Origin: Planococcus citri
Taxonomy: Eukaryota; Arthropoda; Insecta; Hemiptera; Pseudococcidae
Direction of reading: 5' to 3'
DNA: 64,000 nt
NCBI RefSeq assembly: GCF_950023065.1
Contig: NC_088679.1
Location: forward strand, 64,480,001-64,544,000
Of this stretch, positions 1 through 11,440 are shown in pieces. How positions within the stretch are numbered: the stretch's first letter is position 1; each line of letters begins with the position of its first letter. The translations under genes were made by a program, and so were the position numbers. The notes below the pieces were generated by a model. That model was not told the origin of the DNA, did no database searches, and saw nothing but the letters and a program-made list of their open reading frames with translations.

Positions 1-2
1 GC

Positions 3-590
3 GATGAACAACGTGTAGCGTGGCGTGAATTCCTCCGAGAAATTCCGCCTGTCCAGGTTTTCGACGGTAGATATCGTTACGTCAATGAGCTGGATCCAGT
101 AATTGCTCGAGTCGGACCGAGGGCTTTCATAGGCGGCGTCCCGGTGCCGAATGCGCCGCAGGCATACAAAGTCCTTGCGACATTGTTCACTGTCGCAGAA
201 GCGGAGAGAAATCACACGTACGAGAATTATCCGCTGGAGGGACCGTTGGTGCCTTTCAGCTTGCGAAGACGCAAGATGGTGGCGCAGAAACGCATCGAAC
301 AGCTGCGCAGGCTAAGGGGAAATTGTGGCATCGGAGCCCCCCCTGCGCCGCAGCCTAGGCAAATTGCTTGGCGACAGGAAAATGTCGCAGCTCCAGCAGC
401 AGCTCCGGCTCCAGTACCTCCTCCAGTGCCCAATCAGGGACAGCCAATCCAGCATGACCGCGTGCTAAACGAACCTGGAGCGCCGGAAGAGGCCCCCCAA
501 CCACCGAGGGGAAGAGGTCGTAGTCGCAGTCGCGGTGCCATTTCATCATTTCCAGTGAAGCGCAAGTCGCCGCGTAATGGCTCCAAATAG
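3..590 (+). CDS. 3' end of an unidentified GC-rich reading frame with basic tail
   Basis: The frame is open from the first bases of the window to a TAG at 588-590, so the protein begins upstream and about 195 residues are visible. The first 100 residues look globular. A basic segment follows (SLRRRKMVAQKRIEQLRRLR), then a low-complexity Ala/Pro/Gln linker (AAPAPVPPPVPNQGQP), then an Arg/Ser-rich tail (RGRGRSRSRG) ending in PVKRKSPRNGSK. A Pro-rich linker plus an RG/RS tail suggests a nucleic-acid-binding C-terminus. The segment is far richer in G+C than its surroundings, which are T-rich straight after the stop. I do not recognise the family. It could be the last exon of a host gene, or the final ORF of a retroelement or other insertion. 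No splice acceptor is needed within the visible part. Confidence 0.5.
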   Translation, partial: DEQRVAWREFLREIPPVQVFDGRYRYVNELDPVIARVGPRAFIGGVPVPNAPQAYKVLATLFTVAEAERNHTYENYPLEGPLVPFSLRRRKMVAQKRIEQLRRLRGNCGIGAPPAPQPRQIAWRQENVAAPAAAPAPVPPPVPNQGQPIQHDRVLNEPGAPEEAPQPPRGRGRSRSRGAISSFPVKRKSPRNGSK

Positions 591-1440
591 GCCGGAAATT
601 TGTCGAAAGGTGAACTTGTTGGAAGGTCTTTTTGTTTTATTTTTTAAACTTTGTTTTTTTTACGGTCAAGTCCAAACGTGCATCCATTATGCAGGGATTT
701 GACACAGTTCTGTGAAAATTTTTTTTTAGAATTTTTTCAAGCGGTGCAAATTGTCGTAATCATCGCTAAGCGCTTTCTTTTTTGTATATATTTTTCAAAA
801 CTTTGCGCGAATTTGAGACAAAAATTCACCTCGAGACGAAGACGACACCGTAAGCTCGTCTTCGTAAGAAATACTGTTTTTTATTCGAGGCAAAAAGCCA
901 AGAAGTGCGCTTTTTGGAGAATTTTTTGTCGCAGTTTTTTGTTTATTTTTATTTTCTCTATTGCTTTGATTTTTTTTTTAAATTACCAAAAAGGTCAAAG
1001 TTCCTAATATTGCATTGTTGTTTTTGTAATGTTATTTTTCCTAATAATGTTCTTGTTCTTGTATTGTAATGTTTCTTCCTAAGCTACTTGGAACAAATTT
1101 TAAGTGCCATAAATTGTGCCATATTTTCCATTTTTTGTCGAAAATTTTTGCTCCAACTGTCGTAGCTGAATTGTATTTCTGTTAATCAAAGTGTTTGTTG
1201 TTTTTCTTTGCTTTGATTTTTAAAATTTTTGAAATGGCGAAAGATCGTTTTTTGCCAAGAATAAGAAGAAAGAACTTGGTGAAAATTTTGTGTCGTAATG
1301 TGAGCCATGAAGTGAGCCTACACTCGAAAATTTGTCTTTTGTCGATTCGTGTACTGCGTGTTTTGTTTATTATGTAAAAAATATTTAAAATAATGAAATT
1401 GTGAAAACAAGCAGAAGTGAGAAGAGTAATTTATTTACGA
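591..1440. other. T-rich non-coding stretch downstream of the first reading frame
   Basis: Probable 3' UTR or intergenic sequence dominated by T runs on the plus strand. The small open frames here are rich in Phe and Lys as expected from T and A runs and are not convincing. It contains one perfect 10-bp stem-loop at 836-865. Confidence 0.4.
836..865. repeat. 10-bp perfect stem-loop
   Basis: ACGAAGACGA at 836-845 pairs with TCGTCTTCGT at 856-865 around a 10-base loop. It lies about 250 bp after the stop of the GC-rich frame and has the same CpG-rich character as that frame rather than of the T-rich flanks. Confidence 0.45.
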
Positions 1441-1482
1441 GCTCAAGTTACTCCTTCAAGTCACAATCGACTTCTAATACTT

Positions 1483-1830
1483 GTTCACCGTAATTTAAGC
1501 GGTTGAAAGTTTACTCCATCGACATTGGAAAAGCTCCACAGGAGTGAACGTAACCTGTTCAGTGTTCACCGTAATTTGAGCAGTTGAAAGTTCACTCCGT
1601 CAAGGTTGGAAAAGCTCTATTGGGGGTGAACATACTCGTACCTGTTCACTGTAATTTGAGCAGTTGAAAGTTTACTCCTTCGACATTGGAAAAGCTCCAT
1701 AGAGATGAACAGGTATGTTCACCTCTATGGGGCTTTTCCAACGTTGACGGAGTGAACTTTCAACTGCTCAAATTATGGTGAACACTGAACAAGTATGTTC
1801 ACCTCTATGGAGCTTTTTCAACGTTGACGG
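1483..1830. repeat. Array and foldback of 66-68 bp units bounded by GTTCAC/GTGAAC
   Basis: Three direct copies lie at 1483-1548, 1564-1631 and 1643-1710. An inverted copy follows at 1717-1783 and a partial inverted copy at 1797-1830. Each complete unit opens with GTTCAC and closes with GTGAAC, so every unit has its own 6-bp inverted ends. Inside is a shared core containing GCAGTTGAAAGTTCACTCC and TTGGAAAAGCTC. The third and fourth copies face each other around about 6 bases (1711-1716), giving a near-perfect hairpin with arms of about 67 bp. Confidence 0.75.
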
Positions 1831-1860
1831 TTGTTAAATTCTTTCCTATCTCGAGTTTTG

Positions 1861-3280
1861 CAGTATGAATTGAAAATTGCCAACTCAGAATTTCATTTCG
1901 CATCGACTTAATTATTCACACCCACGTAACATCTCAATATTTCCACACCCGCAATCGTACCAACACAAAATCTGCAAATAAAAAAACCACACACCGAAAT
2001 AAACGCATATTAAACCAACGAAAACGAGAACTGATCGAATTCAAATTGAAATACCCAATACCATATTTCGTAAAACGGATTCTACGTAGCTTCTCCCTTA
2101 GTTATTCGAGTACGTAAACTAGCTCGTTCGATAAAACCCTTCTATATCGGCGTAAGAGTATAATGCAGGTAATCCGCGGTAAATTTAATTGATCGGCTAA
2201 TCGGCTGCTAAGCTGAGCAGTCGAACAGCAGAATTAAATCATCACGATATCGACTTTATCGCAGATAGAAATTTTAATTAAAATTAATCGTCTATTTGGC
2301 GTACATTCAAAATCGAATTAGGTACCTACGTGAAAAAAAATCTATAATAATAACACCAACGTATAGTCGTACATATAAGCACACAAAATATTACCCCCGG
2401 AGCAATTTCTCATCTTTTAGCAAAAAAATTCAACATTTCAATCTCGCCAACATATTTTTTGATTTACAATTCCGCAATGCGAAGGCAACATGAAAATAAA
2501 AATACTCTCGAGAAACAATTTCTTCTCTCGAAACAACATAATTATCCGGAATCACTCACTGCGAATAGCAGCTACTGGGACCACCAAAGAAAGAAAAAAA
2601 GAAAACAGGTACTCGATCTTCATATTTTCTCATTTTCCCCAACTCGAGGGTTGAGAAAAAAAATACCAAAAAGAGACCATAGCATCGCATCGCGAAGCAA
2701 TTTAATATCGAAATAATAAGGAACTGGATAAGGATATGGTACAGGGGGGAGGGGCACAAAGATTCAATTATGTAGAAGATATCTTCCAAGATGGTTTTGT
2801 GCTTTTGGCTTTCAACGCTCTACTATACAAGGTACGAGGCAAGGAGAACGAATGAGCTAAAGGAGATGTTATTTACGCTGTTTATGAGCTGGCTGACTGG
2901 CGTGCACTTTATAATGTAATACCAGCAACGAGTACACTGCACTGTATTATGTAAGTATACGTATTACTTATACTACACACAATACGTACACGAGATGTTT
3001 TAGTTTCGTTGTTGAAATATATACGTATAACAAGTAGTAGCATCCCTTTGGCTGCGGTTTTTTATTACCTTTCAGTTTCACTCTAAGTTCATTTAACATC
3101 TCTCTTCAACGTAATTACCATATCACTAGCTCGTTTTAATCTGATCTAATAGCTTCGAAATGGAGAAATTTACAAAGTAATTTGACCGAATAGGAATTCG
3201 GATGACCGAATTAGGTTTTCTCGAAGGGGTACTGAAGACTGAAATTTCAAAAATTGGTTACCATGAGATGTATTTTCCAT
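1861..3280. other. Unannotated AT-rich intergenic or intronic sequence
   Basis: No splice-bounded coding segment, RNA gene or clear repeat was recognised. The short open frames at 2296-2716 carry no recognisable motif and show AT-driven composition. Confidence 0.4.
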
Positions 3281-4432
3281 TTACTTACAGTCGAGGAGCC
3301 CGCTTAGAGATCTATTGCACTCCCCCCCCTCCGATGGATCCTCCAGGACGACTTTTTTCTTGAAGGGGGAATCCTAAGGAACATTTCTAGCCCTTGTACT
3401 CAAAAAAAAAAAAAAAAATGGCGGCCATTATGATTGACAGGTTAGCCAAAATCGATGATTTTGAGTTCCAACATAGGACTTGCACAAAATTTTTCATACT
3501 GTACAAAAGTAGATCGAAAGATCGTGCAAAAATTTATCACCTGTCAAAATTTCAAGTGCTCAAGTGCGTTTTTCGATTTTTGGTGAATTTTTGAAAATCA
3601 AAATTTAGGGCAAAAATGAGAGAAAAAAATCAAAATTTTACCAAATTGACCAAGAAAGCTGAAATTTGGGATATACTCTATTTAATCGATTGGAAAAAGT
3701 TTCACACCATTTTGAGGAGTTCTGGAGCCTCTAGCAGATTTTTGAAACTCTAAATTTCCAAAAAAAATTCATCAAATGGATCCATTAAAATATACTTAAA
3801 AGTGGTAGCTAATGGTTTCATTCATGAAAAGAGTTACAGATATGCTGCATTACAGTTGTTCCAATGAACACGTTGACAGAAGTACTTTGCATGATTTATG
3901 TGAGCCTGCCGTATTAAAAAATTTACGAGAAGATTTATCAGTTATCCGAGTTGGATAGTCGAAATTTACTCTGCAAACTAACTTCAATACGCTACAAAGT
4001 CAACTTCAGAGGGATTTTAAGTCGTTTTGGAGCCTCCAGCAATTTTTTGAAAATTACTGGAGCCTCCAGTAGTTTTTTGAAACTCGAAATTTACCCAAAA
4101 TTCCATCAGATGGAGATGGAAAGTCGAAATTCATGCTGCAAACGAATTTCAATACGCTACGGAGTCGACTGGTGGTGCATTTCAAGTCGTTTCGGAGCCT
4201 CCAGCGTCTTATGAAAAGTCGTATGGCGTTTTTTGTACAATTGAAATTTTCAAAAAGTAGCTGGAAGCTTCAAAACCATTTTGAAACCACAACGTTGTCG
4301 ACTTCATATCGTATTGAAATTAGTTTGCGAAGTAAATTTCAGCTTGTTAACTCCATTTGGTAAAATGTTGCGAGAATTTCAAGTTTCAAAAATCTACTGG
4401 AGGCTCCATTAATTTTCAAATAGGTGCTGGAG

Positions 4433-6175
4433 GCTGATGATGCGTACAGACCTATCTGCCTACTTTCAGTCTTTGGTAAACTGCTTGAGCGTTTTATTGC
4501 GATTGGACTTATTAAACATCTTGATGAAAACCGAATCATCAGACCAAATCAGTTTGCTTTTAGAAAAGGGTACTCTACTGAGATGGCAATTAACAAATTG
4601 CTAAGGATTATTACGCGCAAACTCGAGGATTTTCATTTTGTTATCGTAACTTCACTCGACATTAAAGGTGCCTTCGATAACGTATGACATCCGAAACTTT
4701 TTTATCACCTGGCCACGTGCAACATACCTCAATATATATTTAACATTCTGTTGCATTACTTCAAAGATAGGAAGGTTAACTACAAAGGTAGTGGCATCGA
4801 ATTTACTCGTAATGCACAACGAGGTTGTCCCCAGGGTTCGGTTCTTGGTCCGACCTTGTGGAATATCTATGTAAACGACTTAATTCAGTTATACGTTTAT
4901 GAAAACATGATGATCATCGCTTTTGCTGATGATAAATTAGTCGTTACTTGGGGTAACGAATTAGATGCTCTAGTAGTCGAAACTGAAATGGTCCTTGAAA
5001 ATATGCTTCGGTGGTTAGATAACAATGAACTTGAGTTGAGCCTAGATAAGTGTATGTATACTTTTGTATACCTCACACTATAGGAGGTATCACTTTCCCG
5101 AAATTCATCTTAACGGTGCCTATCTTCAACACGTCCGTAGCTTTAAGTGGCTAGGCGTTATTATAGATAGGAATTTGCTGTGGAACGATCATATTCAGTA
5201 TGTTTATGATAAGTGCGTTAAGTCGATCAATATGTTAAAAAATATGTTGGCAAACACATGGGGGCAGTCGAACTGGGCACGTCGTGTCATGTTCAAGGCG
5301 ATTGTCGATGCAAATTTTAAGTACTGTTCGTCAGTTTTTGTACATCGAATGAATATTCCGAAATGCAGTGAAACGCTCATCGACAGGTGCCGAAGACTGT
5401 ACGCTTTAAATATCGCAAGGCTGTACCGAACAGTGTCTCTTGATGCTGCTAGAGTACTAGCCAAAGTAGTACCCCTCCAAATTGAAATTATTATCCGGGA
5501 CTTTTTCTATTTTGCGAAAAAACGCCAACACATCCCGGCACTTTTTTACGATTTCATTCAAAATGCGTACAATATTGATAGACAGGAATTACCTATGGTA
5601 ATTTATACCCGTACAGTCAAATACATATATAGATTACTTTTTGGTCATCATACAAAACAAGTTAGGTATTAGGGAATTTGAGGGACCCAAATGACAAGCC
5701 GTCCGTATGGTAAGGGACTGGTATATAGATCATGTATGGCAAATTCAATGGAATAAGAAGAGAGACGAATTCGAAAAGAAAGGAGATAAAGTTGAAAACT
5801 ATTCCCGGCCATTATACTTTTGCCCTCATTCCTTATATTCGACCCTGGTTGGAGTCTACGCTTGAGCTGAACTATCATACAGCGCAAATTTTCTCCAATC
5901 ATAGAAATTTTAACCACTACTTGTATAACAAATTGCATAAGGTTAAGTCTCCTCTTTGTCGTTGTACAAGAGGCGACCCATTTCCAGAGGCAGAACAGAC
6001 TAACCTTCATGTGTTATTTGACTGTATTTATACTGAACTGATTAGGAATAGATATATCGATGACCTTACTGTAGAAGACCTTATAAATCCCGAACTAAGT
6101 GTGCTGACTCCACAGTTCTTTAGCTTCGCTAATGAAGTGATGGAGACCGTGTACTGTCTACAATACTTTCCCTGA
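4433..6175 (+). pseudogene. Broken non-LTR retrotransposon reverse transcriptase (Jockey/R1-like), 5' truncated
   Basis: The visible part starts within the reverse transcriptase, at the first conserved block (AYRPICLLSVFGKLLER). It continues through TSLDIKGAFDNV, QGSVLGPTLWNIYVNDL and the catalytic FADD box (about 4921-4932). The thumb-like FKWLGVIID and LLWNDHI follow in another frame from about 5064, then a C-terminal Cys/His region near 5950-6050 (PLCRC, then NLHVLFDC), the usual end of Jockey/R1 ORF2. An in-frame TGA at 4685-4687 and frame changes near 5080 and 5690-5730 break it, and the endonuclease and ORF1 are missing. There is no RNase H segment, which argues against the I clade. It sits inside foldback copy A, so it is a dead insertion. 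Confidence 0.85.
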
Positions 6176-6885
6176 TTGACGTTATTTAATCTTTTATCGT
6201 TATTATTTCTTTATCGTTATTACCATATGATTACTTATTATTTTTGATTACTTTTGAGTTATTATGATTTATTATTTTCGTATTACTTTATGATTTATTA
6301 TTTTTCAATTTTTCTACCGAACTTCCTGGTATGGCTGTGTCCCAGAAGTTATGACACGTTGATCTGCAGCGCAGTGTATATTATTTTTTATGTGTTTTTG
6401 TTTTTTAATTTTGTTTTTGTTTTGTGTTTTCAGCTTCAGCTTCTCATCATTGTAACTTTTGAAATTTTGTGACTTTTTGAACAAATTGCTCCATAGTAAC
6501 AAGTTCCAAATTAAACCTTAACCAAATTGAAATAGTTCCAGTTGAAAACAATAGTTCTACCTGTACGCATTAAACCAAAAGGTGGTGACGTACTCAGATA
6601 AAACCACAACAATAAATAAATATATGATAATCCTCGGCACCTCCTGCCTGGGCCGTAGGATCCCTTGTATGAGTTTCCCTCCGGCATTGTGCCGATTGGT
6701 TTTCAGGTTTTTGGTAGGGTCAGGAATCTGGGACTTTCGGCTGGGTTAGTGAGAAGTGAGTGTGAGGTGGTTCGCGGTGCGGTGTGAGGTTGGTGTTAAG
6801 GAGAGATGAGAAGTTCGAAGTGTATGTGTGAGGAGAAAAAAAAAAGTCGTCTTCAGAGGGTGTTAAAATTGGAGTGTAGCGTAAA
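6176..6885 (+). mobile_element. 3' untranslated tail of the nested non-LTR retrotransposon
   Basis: Sequence between the retroelement stop and the point where foldback sequence resumes (TAAATTTCGGCTTTCC, about 6883). It has a T-rich part, an AATAAATAAATA tract near 6612, a GC-richer block at 6630-6830, and an A-run at 6837-6845 that may be the poly-A end. Foldback copy B lacks all of it, which marks it as part of the insertion. Confidence 0.55.
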
Positions 6886-7577
6886 TTTCGGCTTTCCATT
6901 TCCATTTGATGAAGTTTTGTGAAAATTTAAAGTTTCAAAAATCTGCTGACGCCTCCAGGAATTTTCTAAAAGTCGCTGGAGGCTCCAAAATGACTTGGAA
7001 TCCCCCTGCAGTTGACTTCGTAGCGTATTGAAATTAGTTTGCAGAGTAAATTTCGACTATCCAACTCCATTTAATGAAATTTTGTGGAAATTTTGAGTTT
7101 CAAAAATTTGCTGGAGGCTCCAGAACTTTTCAAAACGGTTTGAAACAGTTTCCAATCGATTTGGCAGATCGAAAATAGGGTATATCTCAGATTTCAGCTT
7201 TCTTGGTCAATTTGGTAAAATTTTGATTTTTTCCCTCATTTTTGACCTAAATTGGATTTTCAAAAATTCACCAAAAATCTAAAAACTCACTTGAGCACTT
7301 GAAATTTTGACAGGTGATAAATTTTTGCCTGATCTTCGGATCTATCTTTGTACGGTTTGAAAATTTTCGTGCTAGTCCTATGTTGGAACGCAAAATCTGC
7401 GATTTCAGCTGACCTGTCAATCATAATGGCCGCCATTTTGTAGGTTAGTAGGGCCACGTTTTTTTTTAGTACGAGGGTTAGAAATGTTCCTTAGGACTCC
7501 CACTTTCAGAAAAATTCTGTACAGGAGGATCCCCAGGGGAGGGGGGTGCAAAAGATCCTTAAGCAGGCTTCCCCACT

Positions 7578-9050
7578 ATTACGCAAGTTGACAATTCCAT
7601 TTCAAGCTTCCACACAAAATAATAATAGACTTATTAAAAAAAGGTTACACCAAAAAAATCTTAAATCATTCTAAAATGAGTAAGTAACTTTTCCCCCTGA
7701 ATTTTACATTCGAGCAAAACAGCAGCAGCGACAACGGCGACATTTGGACCAAGTTCAATGCGGCGTTGATTTTACGCCAAAAATCGGTCGCGGCGAATAA
7801 ATTTCGCAAGCGAACGGCACAAAAACAAGGTATTTACATTTTCCTCTATTTTACGTATTGTATTTTCGAGTGTATTAACGAAAAATTTACGATTTCGTTA
7901 CCATCTGCGTGAACGCGGAATGCAATTTGCGAACACGTCTTTTAAAGGGAAACCGCCTTTCCTTAATTCATTCTAACGCGTTAAATTCCTCGCACTCGTA
8001 GCGCAATTTTATAAACCGAACGAATAATTATCGAGACCGCGAAATAGAATAAAATTGTTTTCGTTCATTTTTCGAAAAATAAATTAATTCTCTCTACACA
8101 GGGTTGGTTTCGCATCTTTGAAATTTGAAAAATACGAGTATATCGAACATCAGCTTGTGTGGCTCGATATTCAAGGACAAAATTCAAGTTTATGTTGCTG
8201 GAAAGTTACCCAGTTTTCATTATATAGGCTATACGTACATAGATAACGAGACCAACGTGAATACTACGTATGCAGAATAAAAAGCTCGAAACCAGAAAAG
8301 GCACAAAAGTGGAATTTCAACGCTTTACATCTCTACATCTACACAGAGGAGATGAAATCAACCCGCATCATAATCGGTCATTCTTAATTCGTAAAGAAAA
8401 TGACCTCGCCCGTACTTCTGCTTCAGACTACCCGCCTCCTGCGTCCGACCATCTGTCTTTACGTCCGGCTTTATACGAACAAAAGGAGAGGACATGCTGA
8501 CGCGGCGGTAACAGCTGCAACGAGTGTATACAAAACCTTATTTTATAGTCAGAATAGCACTTCTTATAACCTCTCGTCACTTCTGCATGATAAAATATAA
8601 CAAACAAATTAATGAAATATGAAGGCGAGTCGAGGATGAGTTAAAATGGAAAATTAAGCAAATTTTCAAACACTCGATTATACTCTTGTAACTGATACGA
8701 GCCGATTAATGCGATATCTAGAAGAGAAGAGTTTGCTCGTTTGCGTTGTTTATTTATAAAGATGATTGATTAATTGACGTGGAACGAAATCTATACGTTG
8801 TTGCGGATCGTTTAACCGAGTCCACTTTGAAAATGCCTGGAGAATTGTTAGATAAACAATGAAGCTGTACGTAGGTGATACTCGATGATATTAAAGGCTT
8901 TTTGTGAGCAACACTTTACTAAAACGAAATTGCAGAATCTTAAAGTTCAAATAAATTTCAAAATTCGTCAATTTTCAGAACAAATCACTATAAAAACTAC
9001 CAACCTAAAGTTGCCCCCTTCCTAATCGATTCCCACTATTTTCGAGCCAA
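7578..9050. other. Mostly unannotated sequence with one exon-like segment
   Basis: Apart from the candidate exon at 7715-7829, no gene could be supported. Sequence at 7870-8110 and 8390-8540 is relatively CpG-rich, but no frame in it has a recognisable motif or clean splice boundaries. Confidence 0.35.
7715..7829 (+). CDS. Candidate internal coding exon, unknown gene
   Basis: A CpG-rich block, much richer in codon-like triplets than its flanks, is open in one frame and bounded by an acceptor-like pyrimidine tract ending CGAG (7711-7714) and a donor GTATTT (7830). It is 115 nt long, giving about 38 residues beginning QNSSSDNGDIWTKFNAALIL and ending in a basic stretch (NKFRKRTAQKQ), phase 1 at the end. 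I do not recognise the protein and see no neighbouring exon. It could be a small exon of a gene with very long introns, since the window contains no partner exons, or a chance CpG-rich segment. Confidence 0.35.
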
Positions 9051-9110
9051 TTTGGAGCCTCCAGGATTTTTTTTTTTTCAATCCAGCAATTTAAAATTGC
9101 TTTAAAAGAC

Positions 9111-9335
9111 GTGATCAACTTCGGCTTTGTGAATGACTGCGACTTTGCATTGCATGGCCGATCAAATGCTGTATCTCATATGAAAAATGAACATTCAATA
9201 GAATTACACCAAGAAGATCTTACTTTTTCATCAACGGCAGATTTCGAAAATAGGAAAATTCAAGAGGAAGAAAGATTAACTTGCCAACTGAAAATTCAAT
9301 CTTGCTGGAAATTCAACATGAGGCTGATGAATTAA
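9111..9335 (+). pseudogene. Possible fragment of a C2H2-like zinc-finger reading frame
   Basis: A 74-residue open frame contains FVNDCDFALHGRSNAVSHMK followed by NEH. The H-x4-H ending and the single Cys at the right distance resemble a degenerate C2H2 finger whose first Cys has become Phe. There is no Met start, only a GTG codon, and no other fingers. It sits among decayed repeats and is most likely a fossil fragment, if it is real. Confidence 0.2.
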
Positions 9336-9439
9336 AATACCAAGATGATGGTTAAAAAGTAAATTTTATTTAGGTACAAGTTCAAAACTCCAACATTTTT
9401 TCAAAAATTCCAAAATCGTCAAATCTGTCATAAATTTTT

Positions 9440-10115
9440 CAAAACTTCTACCCCCCCCTTCCTCTAGGGATGATTCCAGAGCATATTTTTACATTTATTG
9501 CAAAAATTGACGATTTTGGAAATTCTTTAAAAAATTGAGATTTTTCGACTTGTAAAAAATGCACTTTTTGATTCGTAGCCTTGGATTTTCGAATCAGCTG
9601 CCCTTATCAAAATCGATTTGGAATATCGAACTAATGTCAGCATTTCACATTTTTCAGCGTTCGAAGTAAATTACAACGCTTTCCGGAGCAATTCGAAGTT
9701 GCTAAGAAAAAGCCAACTTTTGATGGAGGCTCCAGTTCGGTTCGGAAATGATGTCTATTGATGGGAGGGGGGAGGTGGGTCTACTACAAACGGTATAAGA
9801 AGTTTTGCGTAATTTTTATTGCGAAATTGACGATTTTATGATTTTTTTATTATGTAAATGAGAGACTTTCCAACTTGCAAAAAATACACTTTTCCACTAG
9901 TCTATTTTGGATTTTCGATTCACCAGCCATAATCGATTTAGAATGTCAAACTTATGGTAAGGTGAAGTTTTCAGCAACCCAAGTTGATTACAAAGCCTTC
10001 TGCAGCGATTTGAAATTTATGAAGAAAAATTGAATTTTGCCAGAGGCTCCTGATCGGATTGAAAATAGCGCCAAACGATTTTTTGGGGAGGGAGGGAGGG
10101 AGGGAGGATATACTC
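9440..10115. repeat. Two diverged direct repeats of about 330 bp
   Basis: The block running from AAATTGACGATTTTGG (about 9500) through a TGATGGAGGCTCCAG site (9722-9736) to a G-rich tract (9760-9778) is repeated from about 9820. The second copy again goes AATTGACGATTTT, AAAAAATACACTTTT, ATCGATTTAGAATGTC, then GCCAGAGGCTCC (about 10038), and ends in GGGAGGGAGGG (10085-10107). Both copies end in a G-rich tract. No coding sequence was found. Confidence 0.55.
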
Positions 10116-10466
10116 TAGTATATAAACCGAGATTCAGATTTTCTTACTCTGGCCCTATCTGCTTCTGGAATATTGAAGATGAAAATTCAGAAGAAAATCA
10201 AGCCAATTAAAGAGGCTCCAACATTGCACAAAATGTTGGAAACATTTTTTTTAGAATCATTTTTCCAACAATGAGCCTTAATGGGTACTACATATAACCA
10301 AAAAAAAAGAAATTATTCTGTAGAATGGAATTCACAAAGTTATTCAAATTTAACAAAATAAGTCAACGAATTTCTAAGAAATGCTTAAAATGGTCTGACG
10401 TTACTGAAGTAGGCATACATTATTATATGTACCAGCAAACATAAATCAGTGGCACATTATGTTAAA

Positions 10467-10560
10467 AAAACAAGCCATCAGCTATTCGCTGATTACAAGA
10501 TAGTTTTTGCATCTGCTTCTTGCCAGTTGGATGCTTCGACTGCTTCAATGCGCAATAGTT
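10467..10560. repeat. Dispersed repeat, copy 1 of 4 (GCCATCAGCTATTCGCTGAT core)
   Basis: The core is followed by AAGATAGTTTTTGCAT. It is shared with copies near 11440, 42611 and 43208. The core includes CAGCTATTCGCTG, an imperfect palindrome. Confidence 0.7.
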
Positions 10561-11440
10561 GAATGCGTAATGCGTTCAATTTTTTTTTTTTTTTTTGTTC
10601 TCAAACAAGAACTCCTTTGTGACATGATAAATTTATTTCAAAATAGAAAAAAACAAGCGAGGTCCGGGAGACCTGGCGAAAAGGTTCCTCAGATTAAGAT
10701 AAAAAAATTCTTTTTTTTCGGAGAATTTTTTATATACCTAACCAAAGTGATTAATTTTTTTTCGATCAAAATTAAAGTGGAAAAAAACTATAATTATGTA
10801 TAATGGAAAACAATTAGGTGAGAGATAATGGATAAATTGAGTAGATATACCTAGAGAAGGGGACAAAATTGAAAATGTTTGCTTGGCAGCAAGTACATAA
10901 TAAACCGAATGGGGAGGTTTTGTGCTCAGAATATTTTTGTTCAACTTGATATTTTTGCAGCAATGTTGACCATTTCTGTGTTTCACCACACACAGGAATA
11001 AATACAAACCAAAAATCGTTATGTTAACAAGATTTTCTCAAAAATTCAAAAATTTGAAAAAATTATTATTCAATTCAGACTTTAGTTTTTTGGTTTTCTT
11101 TTCTTTTACATCGTGGCAAAGAAAATGAAAAAAGAAAAGAAAGTTAATATGTAGGTATATTGTATATTATTGTGAATATTTGAAATTATTTTCCAAATTT
11201 ATATGGTCCGCATTTTGGCAGCATTTTCATAAAATATTTAGGTATAAAAATATTTACGAAACAAATATTCGCAAATCGCAACAGGCATTCGAATTATTTG
11301 ACCTTAAAACAAACTTTCAAAACAATAATACTGAAAATACTCGTTCTGTTTTCGATTTTAATTGGCGGAACCCTAAAGTTGTTGGCTGATAAAAACGAAG
11401 TGAAAAATACTCCACGATATCTTTCTCAAACCTGAACGAG
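10560..11440. other. AT-rich sequence without a supported gene
   Basis: Open frames here (for example 10507-10803) are built from T and A runs. No domain, splice structure or RNA gene was recognised. Confidence 0.35.

Larger units (their letters stand above)
3289..7577. mobile_element. Foldback element copy A, with a nested retroelement
   Basis: The left end (AGTCGAGGAGCCCGCTTAGA from 3289) is repeated in inverted form at the right end (about 7545-7577, ending GCAGGCTTCCCCACT). Homology between the arms continues inward for about 480 bp: C-tract, a stretch around ATGGCGGCCATTATGATTGA, then a segment at 3600-3770 matching 7130-7260 inverted. Inside the arms are roughly 165-bp tandem units carrying GGAGCCTCCAG; they are in one orientation at 3950-4430 and inverted at 6890-7120. 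A second copy at 30506-31822 has the same order without the retroelement. No transposase was found, so it is a non-autonomous foldback or long-TIR element. The flanks TTAC (3285-3288) and ATTAC (7578-7582) may be a target duplication, but this is uncertain. Confidence 0.75.

Noticed and set aside
651..1007. Open frame of 118 codons after the GC-rich frame
   Set aside because: Its composition (Phe, Lys, Arg, Ile) follows T- and A-runs, with no motif or splice support.
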